This document shows positions 34,868 through 44,882 of a DNA stretch of 46,744 bases, one piece after another; the stretch's first letter is position 1, and each line of letters starts with the position of its first letter. A model generated the notes under the pieces. It saw only the letters and a program-made list of their open reading frames with translations. It did not search any database and was not told the DNA's origin. The position numbers and the translations under genes were made by a program. Source of the DNA: Xaviernesmea oryzae. Its GTDB lineage: Bacteria > Pseudomonadota > Alphaproteobacteria > Rhizobiales > Rhizobiaceae. The stretch is from assembly GCF_900109605.1 (NCBI RefSeq), contig NZ_FOAM01000026.1, forward strand, positions 1 to 46,744, given 5' to 3'.

Positions 34868-36040
34868 TCAGGCGTTGCGCAGCTTCTGCCACCATTCTTC
34901 ATAAAGCTGGAAATTGTCAGGCCGCGCATTCTGCCAGAAGACCTTGCCGGCGAATTTCGCCTTCACATGCTCGGCAAGCTTCTCGACGTCCGCCGGTGCG
35001 TATTCTTCCGGGTGAGCCTTGGCATAGTCGAGGTTCTTGTCGGTGGGCACGATATAGCCGCGCGCCTTTCCGAGTTCGCAGCCATAAAAGCCGCCGAGAA
35101 GACCGTTGACGAAGCGATGGGCCGCATCTGCCGTTCCGCGCTCCTCGGCGCCTTTCAGGAGCACCGTGTTGTTGCCCCAGCCCTCATAGCCTTCCACCGG
35201 TGCTGCATATTCCACCTGAAGGCGACGCTTGCGGCCTTCGTAGACGATCGGTTCCCACCCCGTCATGGCATCGACTTCCTCGTCGGCGACGAGCTGCACG
35301 CCCTGCTCCCAGCCGTTCCAGAAGGTGCGGAACTGCCCATCTTTCTTGTGCTTGATCAGGAACTCCATGACGAGGCCGAGCTCGGATTCCGAGAGGTTGC
35401 CCGGATCCTTGATCGGTTGATTCTCGCTTTCCTTCAGGTAGATAGCGGTGAAGATGGCGCTGTTGATCCACGCATCTTCCATGGCCACCCGACCTTTCAG
35501 CTTCGGGTCGAAGATCGTGCCGTAGCTGTCGACCTTACCGAGCTTGTCGGGCCGGTAGATGATCGAGTCGGCGTTGATGACGGTGGGAATGCCGTATTGC
35601 TTGCCGTCCTGCTTGAGATAGGCGATGTCCTTTGCCCAGGACCAGACGCTCTCATAGTTCGGGATCTTCGAGAGATCCCAGGGAATGATGACCCCTTGGC
35701 GGGAAAGCTCCTTTTCCGCGCCGCCCTGGAAGCCGCCGACATCGAAGAGGTCGTTGGCATTTCCGGCGGCCAGGCGCGCGATCACTGGGCCGAGATCGTT
35801 GCCATTGTCGGTAAATTCGGGCGCGATGCCGGCCTGGGCGGCAAATTCCGGCCACTTCTCGCCGATATCGAGCGTGGCTGTGGCCCAGAAGGCAACCGTG
35901 CCCGCATCCTGGGCAAGGGCGCGCTGGCCGAAGCCGAGGCGACCGGCTGCAAGCGCCGTTCCGCCGAGGCCCATCAGTTTCAACATCTGTCGCCGACTAA
36001 CATTGCTGGCGAATGCGCCGGGCGCTGCGTGTCTGGTCAT
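34868..36040 (-). CDS. ABC substrate-binding protein (PotD/PotF-like)
   Basis: A 390-aa periplasmic binding protein. A twin-arginine-type signal is at residues 15-44 (SRRQMLKLMGLGGTALAAGR, ending ALAQ). The mature part resembles spermidine/putrescine-type proteins: GKQYGIPTVINADSIIYRPD, AYLKQDGK and GWEPIVYEGRKRRLQVEY. The likely cargo is a small polar or cationic organic compound; the neighbouring hydantoinase genes suggest an amide or lactam. It is the third transport gene in the operon order ATPase, binding protein, permease, permease. Confidence 0.9.
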   Translation of the reverse strand: MTRHAAPGAFASNVSRRQMLKLMGLGGTALAAGRLGFGQRALAQDAGTVAFWATATLDIGEKWPEFAAQAGIAPEFTDNGNDLGPVIARLAAGNANDLFDVGGFQGGAEKELSRQGVIIPWDLSKIPNYESVWSWAKDIAYLKQDGKQYGIPTVINADSIIYRPDKLGKVDSYGTIFDPKLKGRVAMEDAWINSAIFTAIYLKESENQPIKDPGNLSESELGLVMEFLIKHKKDGQFRTFWNGWEQGVQLVADEEVDAMTGWEPIVYEGRKRRLQVEYAAPVEGYEGWGNNTVLLKGAEERGTADAAHRFVNGLLGGFYGCELGKARGYIVPTDKNLDYAKAHPEEYAPADVEKLAEHVKAKFAGKVFWQNARPDNFQLYEEWWQKLRNA

Positions 36041-36072
36041 CGTCGTTCCCCTTGTTGTTGACCTCCGGCGCG

Positions 36073-37158
36073 TCAGGCGGCCGGCGGCATTCCCAAACCC
36101 GATAGAAGCATGGCTGCATCGGGAAGAAGCGAGAGCGGCACGCGCGCGCCGTGCGCCAGCGTTGCGGACGGGCTGTCGCTAGACACGACGGCGACAAGGC
36201 TCTGACCATCGGCAAATGCCAGGTGCACGTCCGTCTGAAGCCCGCGAAACGTGGTGCCGACGACTGTCAGAACGAGATCGGCCCCATCCAAGCTCTCCGA
36301 AATCCGCAGCCGATCCGGCCGAATGGCGACGAGGCTGTCATCTCCGAGGCTGCCCATCGGCGAACGAAGCCGCAGCGACTGGCCGCCGATGACGGCGCGC
36401 AGGCCGTCCGAATGCTGCTCGATCCGCTCCGGCTTCAACAGCGTGTCGATGCCGACGAAGCCGGCCACGAAACTGTTGGCGGGGCGCGCGAAGAACTGGG
36501 CCGGAACGTCTAACTGCTCGATGCGGCCCTGATGCATGATCGCCATGCGATCCGACAGGCTGAGCGCCTCGTCCTGGTTATGGGTGACGAGAATGAAGGT
36601 TGCGCCCGTTCGCCGATGAAGCCGGCCGAACTCGTCGCGCATCTGTTGGCGCAGGCGCTCGTCCAGCCCGGTCAATGGCTCGTCGAGCAGGAGGATGCCC
36701 GGCTCCATGACCAGGGCGCGGGCGAGCGCCACCCTCTGGCGCTGGCCGCCCGACATCATGGCGATCCCACGGGGGCCGAAGCCAGGAAGCTCGACCAGAT
36801 CGAGCGCATCCTCGACCTTCGCTTTCAAGGCAGCGCCGGAGAGCCCGCGCAGTTTCAGACCATAGCCGATATTTTCCGCCACCGTCATGTGCGGAAAGAG
36901 CGCGAGGTTCTGGAAGACGGTGTTCACGGGCCGCTTGTTGGCCGGCACGTCGATCACGTCTCGGCCTTCGAACAGAATACGGCCTTTGGTCGGGCGATCG
37001 AACCCGCCGATGAGTTTCAGCAGCGTGCTCTTGCCGCAGCCGGAGGAGCCGAGCAGCGTGAAGAACTCGCCCGCCTTGATGGCGAGATCGATGCCGTCGA
37101 GCGCCTTGATTGGGCCGTAGGCGCGCGTCACGGATTGAATGTCGATCGCGATCGCCAT
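36073..37158 (-). CDS. ABC transporter ATPase (PotA-like)
   Basis: A 361-aa ATPase. Walker A is LLGSSGCGKSTLLKL (about 37-51), the signature is MSGGQRQRVALARAL, and Walker B is ILLLDEPLTGLD. The last 110 residues form a TOBE-type regulatory domain, usual for polyamine and other CUT1/MOI importers. It starts directly after the hydantoinase A stop with no spacer (37158/37159), strongly suggesting a common operon. Confidence 0.93.
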   Translation of the reverse strand: MAIAIDIQSVTRAYGPIKALDGIDLAIKAGEFFTLLGSSGCGKSTLLKLIGGFDRPTKGRILFEGRDVIDVPANKRPVNTVFQNLALFPHMTVAENIGYGLKLRGLSGAALKAKVEDALDLVELPGFGPRGIAMMSGGQRQRVALARALVMEPGILLLDEPLTGLDERLRQQMRDEFGRLHRRTGATFILVTHNQDEALSLSDRMAIMHQGRIEQLDVPAQFFARPANSFVAGFVGIDTLLKPERIEQHSDGLRAVIGGQSLRLRSPMGSLGDDSLVAIRPDRLRISESLDGADLVLTVVGTTFRGLQTDVHLAFADGQSLVAVVSSDSPSATLAHGARVPLSLLPDAAMLLSGLGMPPAA

Positions 37159-39222
37159 CTAGCGGCCTCCTCGTTCGGCTTCGCGGATCAGCATGATGCC
37201 GGTTGCGGTGAGGTTGAGCACCTGATCGGGTTGAACGAGGCTGGTGGTCGTCGCCTCCTCCACCAGAAGCGGACCGAGGATGTCCTGCTCGACAGGCAGC
37301 GTCAATCGATCATAGACGGGGCAGGACAGCCAGCCAGTCTCCCGGCCGAAATAGACACGGCGTTCGCCCTTTGATGCTGCGTCCAGTGATCGCCGACTGG
37401 AGTTCTGCGCCGAAAGGGTGATCACCGGCCCTTCGAGCACGGCTTCGAGATGGATCGTCGTAATCTCCACCGGCGTCGTCGTCAGACGGAACGCGTAGGC
37501 GCGCTCATGGGCCGCATGCAGTCGTTCGGAGAAGCTTTCCACCGTATCCTGCGCCGAAAAGCCGACAAAGACGCCGTGTTCCTGGCCGCGATAGCGGGCC
37601 TCGACACGCCAGAGGAACCGGATCGCGGCACGGTCGTCCTTGGCGAAATAGGCCTTCGCGTCCTTCTCGAGCGCCGCGAACTGTTTGGCAAGGTCTACAA
37701 GGGCGCCGTCTGAGAGTGGAGCAAACCAGGTCGAACGGAAATCCGCGCGCGGCTCGGCGGCGAGCATCCCCCAGGCCGAAAAGATCCCGGAATGCGGCGG
37801 AACGACCGTGGCCTTGACGGCAAGGTCTCGGCCGAGACGACTGGCCAGGGCCGGCCCGGCGCCGCCGCTGATGATGAAGACGCAATCACGGGGATCATAG
37901 CCGCGCTGCACCGTCACCAGCTTCAACGCGTTGATCATGCTGGCATGGGCGATCTCGATGATGGCAAGCGCGGCATCCTCGACCGTCATGCCGAGCGGGC
38001 CGGCAATGGATGCGAGAGCGGCAGACGCTTTTGCGACGTCGAGGCACATCGTCCCGCCGGCGAAATTGTCCGGGTCGAAGATGCCGATGGCAAGCAGGGC
38101 ATCGGTTAGCGTCGGCGCGGTGCCGCCGCGGCTGTAGCAGGCCGGCCCAGGGGATGAACCGGCACTTTCCGGACCGACGCGCAGACGGCCCAGCATATCG
38201 ATATGGGCAATCGATCCACCGCCCGATCCGATCTCCACGATATCGACCACCGGCACCTGCACCGGATGGCCGGGCGCAATGCGTGTGTGCTCCAGCTTGT
38301 AGTCGATGTTCAGCGTCGGCCGCCCCTCATGGATCAGCGAGCATTTGGCCGTCGTGCCGCCGACGTCGAGGTGGAGCACCTCGCTCTCGCCCAGAATGCG
38401 CCCGATGCTGGCCGCCCCGGCGACCCCGCCCGCCGGTCCGGATTCCACCAGGGTCAGGGGGCGCGCGGTGGCCTGGTCGAAGGTCGAGATGCCGCCGTTC
38501 GACTGCATGGCATAATAGGGGCAGGTCAAATCGCGCGCGATCAGCGCGCTTTCTAGCCGCTCGAAATAGCGCTGGATGATCGGCTGGACATAGGCATTCA
38601 GCACGACGGTGTTCGAGCGCTCATACTCGCGCCACTGCCTTGAGATGGCATAGCTTGCGCAAACCGTCGTGTCCGGCAGAGCTGCCGCCAGCAGACGGGC
38701 GCATAGCGCCTCATGTTGCGGATTGGCATAGCTGTGGAGGAAGAGAATGGCCACGGCCTCGACCCGCTCGGCCTTGCAAGCAGCGACGATCGGCGCCAGA
38801 TCCGCCTCCTCAAACGCCAGCACCACCTGTCCCGCGGCATCGATCCGCTCGCGGACTTCGAAACGCAGGTGGCGCGGGACGAAGGGCTCGGGGCTCTTGA
38901 ATTGCAGATTATAAAGGTCCGGCCGATTGCCGCGGCCGATCTCCAGCACATCCCGAAACCCGGCCGTGGTGACCAGTGCGGTGCGCACACCCTTGCGTTC
39001 GGTGATCGCATTGATGACGGTGGTGCCGCCATGAGCGAAGAAGGTGACGTCACGCGCCGCAAGCCCGTCGGCGGCCTCGCAGGCAGCAATCGCATTGAGA
39101 ACGCCCTGCGATTGGTCCTGCGTCGTGGTCAGGCTCTTTGCGGTAAAAAGCCGGCCGTTGCGTTCGTCATAGCCGACCAGATCGGTGAAGGTTCCGCCGA
39201 CATCCGTTGCCAGTCTGATCAT
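37159..39222 (-). CDS. Hydantoinase/oxoprolinase, subunit A (HyuA-like)
   Basis: A 687-aa HyuA-family subunit that binds ATP and activates the substrate. The N-terminal motif DVGGTFTD is at residues 7-14, and the second phosphate motif LHLDVGGTTAKCSL at about 283-296 is followed by GSGGGSIAHID. Members hydrolyse 5-oxoproline, N-methylhydantoin or lactams, or carboxylate ketones; the family does not tell which. The stop codon abuts the ABC ATPase start, and the start overlaps subunit B by 4 bases (39219-39222). The order B then A is the reverse of many operons. Confidence 0.93.
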   Translation of the reverse strand: MIRLATDVGGTFTDLVGYDERNGRLFTAKSLTTTQDQSQGVLNAIAACEAADGLAARDVTFFAHGGTTVINAITERKGVRTALVTTAGFRDVLEIGRGNRPDLYNLQFKSPEPFVPRHLRFEVRERIDAAGQVVLAFEEADLAPIVAACKAERVEAVAILFLHSYANPQHEALCARLLAAALPDTTVCASYAISRQWREYERSNTVVLNAYVQPIIQRYFERLESALIARDLTCPYYAMQSNGGISTFDQATARPLTLVESGPAGGVAGAASIGRILGESEVLHLDVGGTTAKCSLIHEGRPTLNIDYKLEHTRIAPGHPVQVPVVDIVEIGSGGGSIAHIDMLGRLRVGPESAGSSPGPACYSRGGTAPTLTDALLAIGIFDPDNFAGGTMCLDVAKASAALASIAGPLGMTVEDAALAIIEIAHASMINALKLVTVQRGYDPRDCVFIISGGAGPALASRLGRDLAVKATVVPPHSGIFSAWGMLAAEPRADFRSTWFAPLSDGALVDLAKQFAALEKDAKAYFAKDDRAAIRFLWRVEARYRGQEHGVFVGFSAQDTVESFSERLHAAHERAYAFRLTTTPVEITTIHLEAVLEGPVITLSAQNSSRRSLDAASKGERRVYFGRETGWLSCPVYDRLTLPVEQDILGPLLVEEATTTSLVQPDQVLNLTATGIMLIREAERGGR

Positions 39223-40907
39223 GATGCCGCATCCTCATAGCCATACACGTCGAGCGCCGCCTTCCGGGTCACCAGTCCGTCGCGCAGATCCTGCACGATC
39301 CGGGCGGCTTCGCGCAGTCGCGGGTCTCCCCAGCCACCGCCACCGCCCGTAACGATCCGCACGATATCGTTCTGGGCGAGGTCGATATGCGCGACGCGGC
39401 CATGGACATCCCGTCCTCCCGCGCTTCGCTCGATCTCGAGACGGTTCGCCGTCCCGTCCTCGCCGCCTTCAACGCCCCAGGGGCGTGTCGTCGTCCGCCC
39501 GAAGCTGCCATAGGCAGATGCTTCCTTCGATAGGATCTCGTATTCCCTGACGATGCCGAACCCGCCACGCCGCCGGCCGGCCCCGACGCCGCCCTCGACG
39601 TTGAGTGCGTAGCGGCGCACGCGTAGCGGAAAGCGTGCTTCGATGACCTCGACCGAATAATTGTAGGTATCGCCATCTGTCAGGGCGATCAGCGCGCCGG
39701 CACCGTCCTCTTGCGGCGTTGCGCCCCAGCCGCCGTGCTGCGGCTCGATATGGATAAAAGGGCTTCCCGTATCGTCCCGGCCGGAGATGTAGACGACGCA
39801 CAGGCTGGAATAGGACCCCGCCGAGAATCGCTCGGGCGTGAGCGGCGCCAAGGCTTTCCAGAGAAGCTCCGATGCATGAACCGAGCCCTCATAATACCAG
39901 CCGGTGGGCGAAGGCTTCTCCGCCGTAAACACCGTGCCCGGCGGGCAGATGACCTCAAGGGGACGGAACCAGCCTTCGTTGGACGGCGCCTGCGGATCGA
40001 TGAGCGCCTTGACGATGGTCTTGACGGCGGATTGCAGCGCGCCGCGCGCGCAGTTGATCGGCCCGGCCACGGCCGGCGGGCAGCCGGTAAAATCGGCGAT
40101 GAGGCAATCGGCCTTGATCGTGACCTTTACCGTCACCTGGATCGGCGCGTCGGTGACGCCATCGCCATCGATCACATCCGTTGCCGTATAGGTTCCGTCG
40201 GGCAGCGCGAGGATCGCCGCGCTGGCGCTGGCTTCGCTGGTGGCCAGAAGGTTGGCGAAGGCCGCCTTCACCACGTCTGCTCCGTATTTGCCGACGAGCT
40301 CCGTCATCCTGCGTCCCGCGACGCGCACCGTTGCGATCTGGGCATTGAGGTCGCCAAGCGCGATGTCCGGCATCCGGACATTGGCGGCGAGGATATGCAG
40401 GATTTCATCGCAGAACGCATCGGCCCGCATGACCTTCACGCCGGGAAGACGCAGGCCTTCCTGAAAGACCGAGGTGGCATTCGGCGCGAGACTGCCGGGC
40501 ACGGAGCCGCCGACATCCAGATAATGCGCGACATTGATCGCATAGCTTAGAATTTCACCTTCGACGAACAGCGGTTTGACGATGGCAAAGTCGCAGGCAT
40601 GCGTGCCGCCCGCGTAGGGATCATTCGTAAGCAGCACGTCGCCATCGGCAAGCTGGTCGCCAAACTGGGCGATCAACGCCTTCACCTGAACGCCGAACGT
40701 GCCCGTGAACAGCGTGATTCCGTTCATCTGCGCAACGAGCTCGCCATCCCGGGTGAGAAGACCGCAGGCAAAATCGAGCACCTCGTAGATGACGGGGCTC
40801 ATGCTCGTGCGCGCCATGACGATCCCCATCTCGTCGACGGTCGCCACGAGCTTGCCCTCGATGATCTCCTGCGTCACCGGATCGACGGCGTGCTGTCCGG
40901 ACTGCAT
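39219..40907 (-). CDS. Hydantoinase/oxoprolinase, subunit B (HyuB-like)
   Basis: A 562-aa HyuB subunit, typical length. Visible family stretches: GIVMARTSMSPVIYEVLDFA, LLTNDPYAGGTHACDFAIVK, VFTAEKPSPTGWYYEGS and IVTGGGGGWGDPRLREAARI near the C-terminus. I start at ATG 40907 with AAGGGGGTGGAC upstream rather than the GTG two codons before. It works with subunit A as a heteromer. The 127-base gap to the upstream regulator gene is the only place in the block for an internal promoter. Confidence 0.92.
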   Translation of the reverse strand: MQSGQHAVDPVTQEIIEGKLVATVDEMGIVMARTSMSPVIYEVLDFACGLLTRDGELVAQMNGITLFTGTFGVQVKALIAQFGDQLADGDVLLTNDPYAGGTHACDFAIVKPLFVEGEILSYAINVAHYLDVGGSVPGSLAPNATSVFQEGLRLPGVKVMRADAFCDEILHILAANVRMPDIALGDLNAQIATVRVAGRRMTELVGKYGADVVKAAFANLLATSEASASAAILALPDGTYTATDVIDGDGVTDAPIQVTVKVTIKADCLIADFTGCPPAVAGPINCARGALQSAVKTIVKALIDPQAPSNEGWFRPLEVICPPGTVFTAEKPSPTGWYYEGSVHASELLWKALAPLTPERFSAGSYSSLCVVYISGRDDTGSPFIHIEPQHGGWGATPQEDGAGALIALTDGDTYNYSVEVIEARFPLRVRRYALNVEGGVGAGRRRGGFGIVREYEILSKEASAYGSFGRTTTRPWGVEGGEDGTANRLEIERSAGGRDVHGRVAHIDLAQNDIVRIVTGGGGGWGDPRLREAARIVQDLRDGLVTRKAALDVYGYEDAAS

Positions 40908-41034
40908 GTCCACCCCCTTGGTTCGTCCGGCACAGCCTAGGAGGGGAGATGATCCTCGCCTAGCCTGCCAGACGGGTGGGGGAGGGGTCGCGTTGGCCCC
41001 GCCCGAATGGATAGGTGTCCATCCGGCGACTGGG

Positions 41035-43719
41035 TCAGGGCAGGAGACCTGCCATCCGCGCCGCCGCCACGGCGGCCGTGCGGGTTGTCACGTCAAGTTT
41101 CGCAAAGATATTGCGCAGGTGAAACTTGACCGTGTTGTCGCTAAGGGTCAGCTGGCGGCCGATATCCTTGTTGCCCAAACCCAGGCTGAGCAGCTGCATG
41201 ACGGCCTGTTCGCGCTCGGTCAGTCCGCCTGTCTTCGCTGGGCCCGAGGCGAACGCGCCAGCCGCCTGCGACAGGCGCTGCAGAACGACGCCCGGGACGG
41301 GCGCCATGCGGGCGAGTGAGAGCATATCGCCGATGAAGACAGGACCTTCCGCCAGGAGCACGGCGCGGTAGTCGGTAACGGGCAGGCCTAGAACGAGATC
41401 CGAAAGACGGCTGGCGGCGCTTGCAGTCTCGCCGGCAGCGATCGCCAGCCGAATGCCGAGGAGGCGCAGTTCGATCTGGCGCGGCACATGCGGCTTGCGT
41501 GCCTGGCTGGTTTCCAGCCTCGACAGAAGATCGCGGGCCACGTCCAGCCGGCCATGGGCAAGATGGATCCTGACCCAGAGGAGCGCGGGCACCGTTCCCC
41601 GCAGCCGCAGCGACAGGTCGTTGGGCTGGTCCGCCCGTGCGGTTTTCTCGCCAAAGCCGCTCGCCTCAGCATAGCGAGCGGCCTCTGCGAGATCGTTCGA
41701 TGCGATCAACAGCGACACCCGCTCACCATCGATCATCCGCACGAGCCGGTCGAAGCCACGGCGCCTCGCGGCCGCCCGCGCCCGGTCCATGGATGCATGG
41801 GCGCCGATCATGTCGCCGGAGAGAATGAGGACGCGCTGCTGCGCCAGCAGGCCGGCGGCCAGTGGATCGAGCCAGGTGTCATGGCGCTCGACATGCGGCA
41901 GCGCCCAGGAAAGCGCTTGACCGGCTTCGACCAGATCGCCCCGCATCGATAGGACCTCGCATTTCAGAACATGGCCGACCGCATCGAAATCACTACCGCG
42001 GCCGATATGCGTGGCCACCTCGGCAATCAGGCGGTCATAGGCCTCCTCCGCCGATGCCATGTCGCCGCCGAAGAAGGAGGCCTGGCCGATATGGGTATAG
42101 AGATGCAGCGCACCGAAATCGGCGCCGCCGTCACGAAATGCCTGCATGGCCAGCTTGCCATAATGCAAGGCGCGGTCCAGGTCGGTGCGGATCAGGAAAT
42201 TATAGGAGAGCATGTTGAGGAGCAGCGCACGATGCACAAGCTCCCGGCCCGAATGGCGGTCGAGGTCACGCTCCAGCTCTCCCAGTTCGGCGCTGCTGAC
42301 CCAGCGGTCGGTGTAGAGGGAAACGAGAACCCGGACCACGCGAAGCGCGCTCGCCAAGGCCTCGTCCGCCGTGCCGGCGCGGCGAGAAGCGATTTCCAGA
42401 TAATAGTCGGCCGCATCGAGCTGCGCCGTTTTGGCGCTGACGACGGCGAGGCCCAGCGTGGTCAGGGGATAAGCCGAGAGATCGATCTGCGCCGCCTCTG
42501 CCGACAGCTTGCGAAACAGGGAAGCGCCCCCGCGGCTCGTCGTGTAGACGCGCCGCCAGCCTCCTGCCGCTTCGATGATCTCCGAAGCAAGCTCCGGCGC
42601 TCGCGCGGCAAAGGCATGCTCGACCGCCGCGTCAAGATCGCCTTGTTCGGCAAACCAGCGCGCGGCATGGGCGAGGATCACGGCCCCGTTGATGCCGAGA
42701 CGGCTCGCCTCCTCCTTCAGAAACGCCGTCAGCACCGGATGGAGACGAAGCCACTGACCCTCTTCATCGAGGACCGCGATCGGCAGGGCCTCCTCACGCA
42801 GCGCGTCAAACGCGGCTGCAACCTCTTCCTCGCACAGCGCGGACACAAGGCTGCGGCTGATGGCGGGCAGGCAGGCGGTTTTAAGAAGCAGCCGTTGAAG
42901 CGGCGCGGAAAGGCCGGAAAAGACCTGCTCCGACAGATACAGTCCCATATCGCCACTTCGATCCTTGAAGGCGGAGAGAATGGCGGGACTGTCGGCGCCG
43001 GAGTCCTCCAGGAGGATCCGCATCATCTGCAGGGCGACTGCCCAGCCTTCGGCGCGCTGGTTCAGGCTTTTCAGCTGCGACAGGCTGAGTGCTGCGCCAT
43101 CGCCGCCAAAAAAGAGTTGCGCCTCGTCATCCGAGAATCCGAGTTCCGCAAGCCCGATTTGCTTGACCTCGCCGGCAAGACGAAGGGCTGAGGTCGGGAA
43201 GCGCGGGGCGCTGCGCGAAACGAGGACAACGCGGATATGAGTGAGATCGTCATGCGACAGCAGACGTGCGATCAGCGCCTCGGTCGCGTCGGTCTGTGCG
43301 GCATGATAATCATCAAGAAACAGCGTCGCTTCTGGTTGAACGCGCTGTAGGCGCGTCACGAGCACAGAGAGAAGCGTGGCCACGGACATCGAACCAGCGT
43401 CGACGGGCTTTGCCGGGTTCGCGAGGGCGTGGTCCAGCGCCTCGATCATCGCCAGCAGAAAACGGCTTTGATCGCCATCGTCCGACCCGAGCGAAACCCA
43501 GGCGGCGATCGCATCCTGAGACAGAAGCCTTTCGTACCATTGCGCGGCGAGCGACGTCTTGCCGTATCCGGCCGGCGCCAGGATGATCGTCAGCCGCCGC
43601 GGTCTGGGTAGCGACAGAAGATCGAGAAGCCGGGGGCGCGCGACTTTCCGCGCGACAGAAGGTGGCCGGAAGCGGGCCTGCCGGCGAAGCGACGATGTTG
43701 GAAGCACGGCTCTCGGCAT
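41035..43719 (-). CDS. MalT/LuxR-family ATP-dependent regulator
   Basis: An 894-aa STAND-type activator. The P-loop ILAPAGYGKTSLAAQW is at residues 46-61, Walker B at about 129 (ATLFLDDYHAAQTD). A long TPR-like helical middle follows, and the last 65 residues form a LuxR helix-turn-helix (GLTEREQAVMQLLSLGLGNK, DIGRQLTLSDNTVKFHLRNI). MalT is the model: ligand plus ATP binding gives an oligomer that activates transcription. It precedes hyuB on the same strand, so it likely senses the imported compound and activates the hyu-ABC operon. I use ATG 43719; a TTG at 43737 is in frame. Confidence 0.9.
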   Translation of the reverse strand: MPRAVLPTSSLRRQARFRPPSVARKVARPRLLDLLSLPRPRRLTIILAPAGYGKTSLAAQWYERLLSQDAIAAWVSLGSDDGDQSRFLLAMIEALDHALANPAKPVDAGSMSVATLLSVLVTRLQRVQPEATLFLDDYHAAQTDATEALIARLLSHDDLTHIRVVLVSRSAPRFPTSALRLAGEVKQIGLAELGFSDDEAQLFFGGDGAALSLSQLKSLNQRAEGWAVALQMMRILLEDSGADSPAILSAFKDRSGDMGLYLSEQVFSGLSAPLQRLLLKTACLPAISRSLVSALCEEEVAAAFDALREEALPIAVLDEEGQWLRLHPVLTAFLKEEASRLGINGAVILAHAARWFAEQGDLDAAVEHAFAARAPELASEIIEAAGGWRRVYTTSRGGASLFRKLSAEAAQIDLSAYPLTTLGLAVVSAKTAQLDAADYYLEIASRRAGTADEALASALRVVRVLVSLYTDRWVSSAELGELERDLDRHSGRELVHRALLLNMLSYNFLIRTDLDRALHYGKLAMQAFRDGGADFGALHLYTHIGQASFFGGDMASAEEAYDRLIAEVATHIGRGSDFDAVGHVLKCEVLSMRGDLVEAGQALSWALPHVERHDTWLDPLAAGLLAQQRVLILSGDMIGAHASMDRARAAARRRGFDRLVRMIDGERVSLLIASNDLAEAARYAEASGFGEKTARADQPNDLSLRLRGTVPALLWVRIHLAHGRLDVARDLLSRLETSQARKPHVPRQIELRLLGIRLAIAAGETASAASRLSDLVLGLPVTDYRAVLLAEGPVFIGDMLSLARMAPVPGVVLQRLSQAAGAFASGPAKTGGLTEREQAVMQLLSLGLGNKDIGRQLTLSDNTVKFHLRNIFAKLDVTTRTAAVAAARMAGLLP

Positions 43720-44817
43720 TTTTCTCTGGGCTTGCAAATCATCGCATCACGCGCGAGCGCGACGATCTTAGGGCCTGGAACCCTGTTTGAAAACCCGAGT
43801 GAATTGTTCGGACATCGCTATCGTCGGCTGCCCTTGCGCGAGGTGCGTTGACGGAGGATGTCCGGGTCAAGGCTGGAATAGCCTGGGCCGACGAGCGTGA
43901 TGCCGGCTTTCTCGTTCATCTGGGCCGTGCAGGGCAGGGGATGCGACAGGTGGCAGACCATAGGATAGCGAGTCCGCAAAGACCGGATGAACGTTTTCGC
44001 GTGGAGCAGCATGGGAAGTCTCGAGGTCGTGCTGACGGTTCAGCCCGTGCGCTGCGCTATCGAAACGTGCCGCTGTGCTGGCATCGCCCAATCAAGCTCA
44101 ATGGCACCAGGTCCGCCACGACTCTACCACTGTTCATGGCACGCAAAAGCCCAAGGCATCTTACGCCCGTTGTTTGCTCATCTCGTAGAGACCCATCGGA
44201 TGCGCGGCAGCTTTCGGCCTTCCTGTGGGCGTCATCACATCTTTCGCAAAAGGTCTCTCAAAGCCGCATTGTCGAGCATTCGTGCGCCGACAATGAAGGT
44301 GTCGCATCGGACGGTGCGCTCGATCTTGCTCTTTCTCGGTCGGGATGGCGCAGCCTGCGAACCATGCCGTCCGATCGAAGGTGAAGAGCATAGGAGAACT
44401 TAGCATAGCGCCGACCAATGGCGGAAGTTCGGGAATTCTCGACGCCGCTCAAGCGGACGCTGGCCAGCCGCAGGAGCCTCAGCATCGCGCCCGCAGGGGA
44501 GGCGGGATCGACTGGACCCGCTTGAGGCGCACCGCTTTGCGCTCAGCCACTCTAATTGCACGCTTGATGAGCAGGATCATCAAAATCGCCGGCATGCAGC
44601 AACAGGGACCTCGGAAATTATTTTATCCCTCTGCATTTGCAAAAGCACAGTCTCAACCGTGCGATAGGCGCAGCTGAGCGCGAGCGACCCCGCGCGCTAT
44701 GACGGGGTTGCAAGCCTTGCGCGATCAGTGGGTGTTCCCTGTGAGCGGCTCAGAGAACGCATGACCAGACATATTACAAAGCAACCGCTAACCTATTGTC
44801 CATGAGCCATAAGCCGG
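43720..44817. other. Stretch without a convincing gene
   Basis: About 1.1 kb between the regulator and the RES-Xre module. The frames present on both strands (e.g. 43848-44384 plus, 44161-44418 minus) overlap each other and have no recognisable motif. The regulator promoter should lie at its left side. Confidence 0.4.
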
Positions 44818-44851
44818 TTGAAGCACGGTCATTCTGACGCTATATTGCGTC
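44818..44851 (+). promoter_or_regulatory. Promoter/operator of the RES-Xre module
   Basis: TTGAAG at 44818-44823, a 17-base spacer and TATATT at 44841-44846 make a good sigma-70 promoter. GACGC (44836-44840) and GCGTC (44847-44851) form an inverted repeat exactly around the -10 box, a likely operator for autorepression by the Xre-type antitoxin. Confidence 0.65.
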
Positions 44852-44882
44852 GAAATCGCTGAGAATAAGCATGGAGTTAATC

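Noticed and set aside
34823-36061. 412-codon plus-strand frame
   Set aside because: It is the antisense of the Tat-exported binding protein, which has a signal peptide, family motifs and operon context.
36532-37374. 280-codon plus-strand frame
   Set aside because: Antisense shadow of the ABC ATPase with its Walker motifs.
41971-43191. 406-codon plus-strand frame
   Set aside because: Antisense shadow of the MalT-type regulator; high GC produces long open frames.
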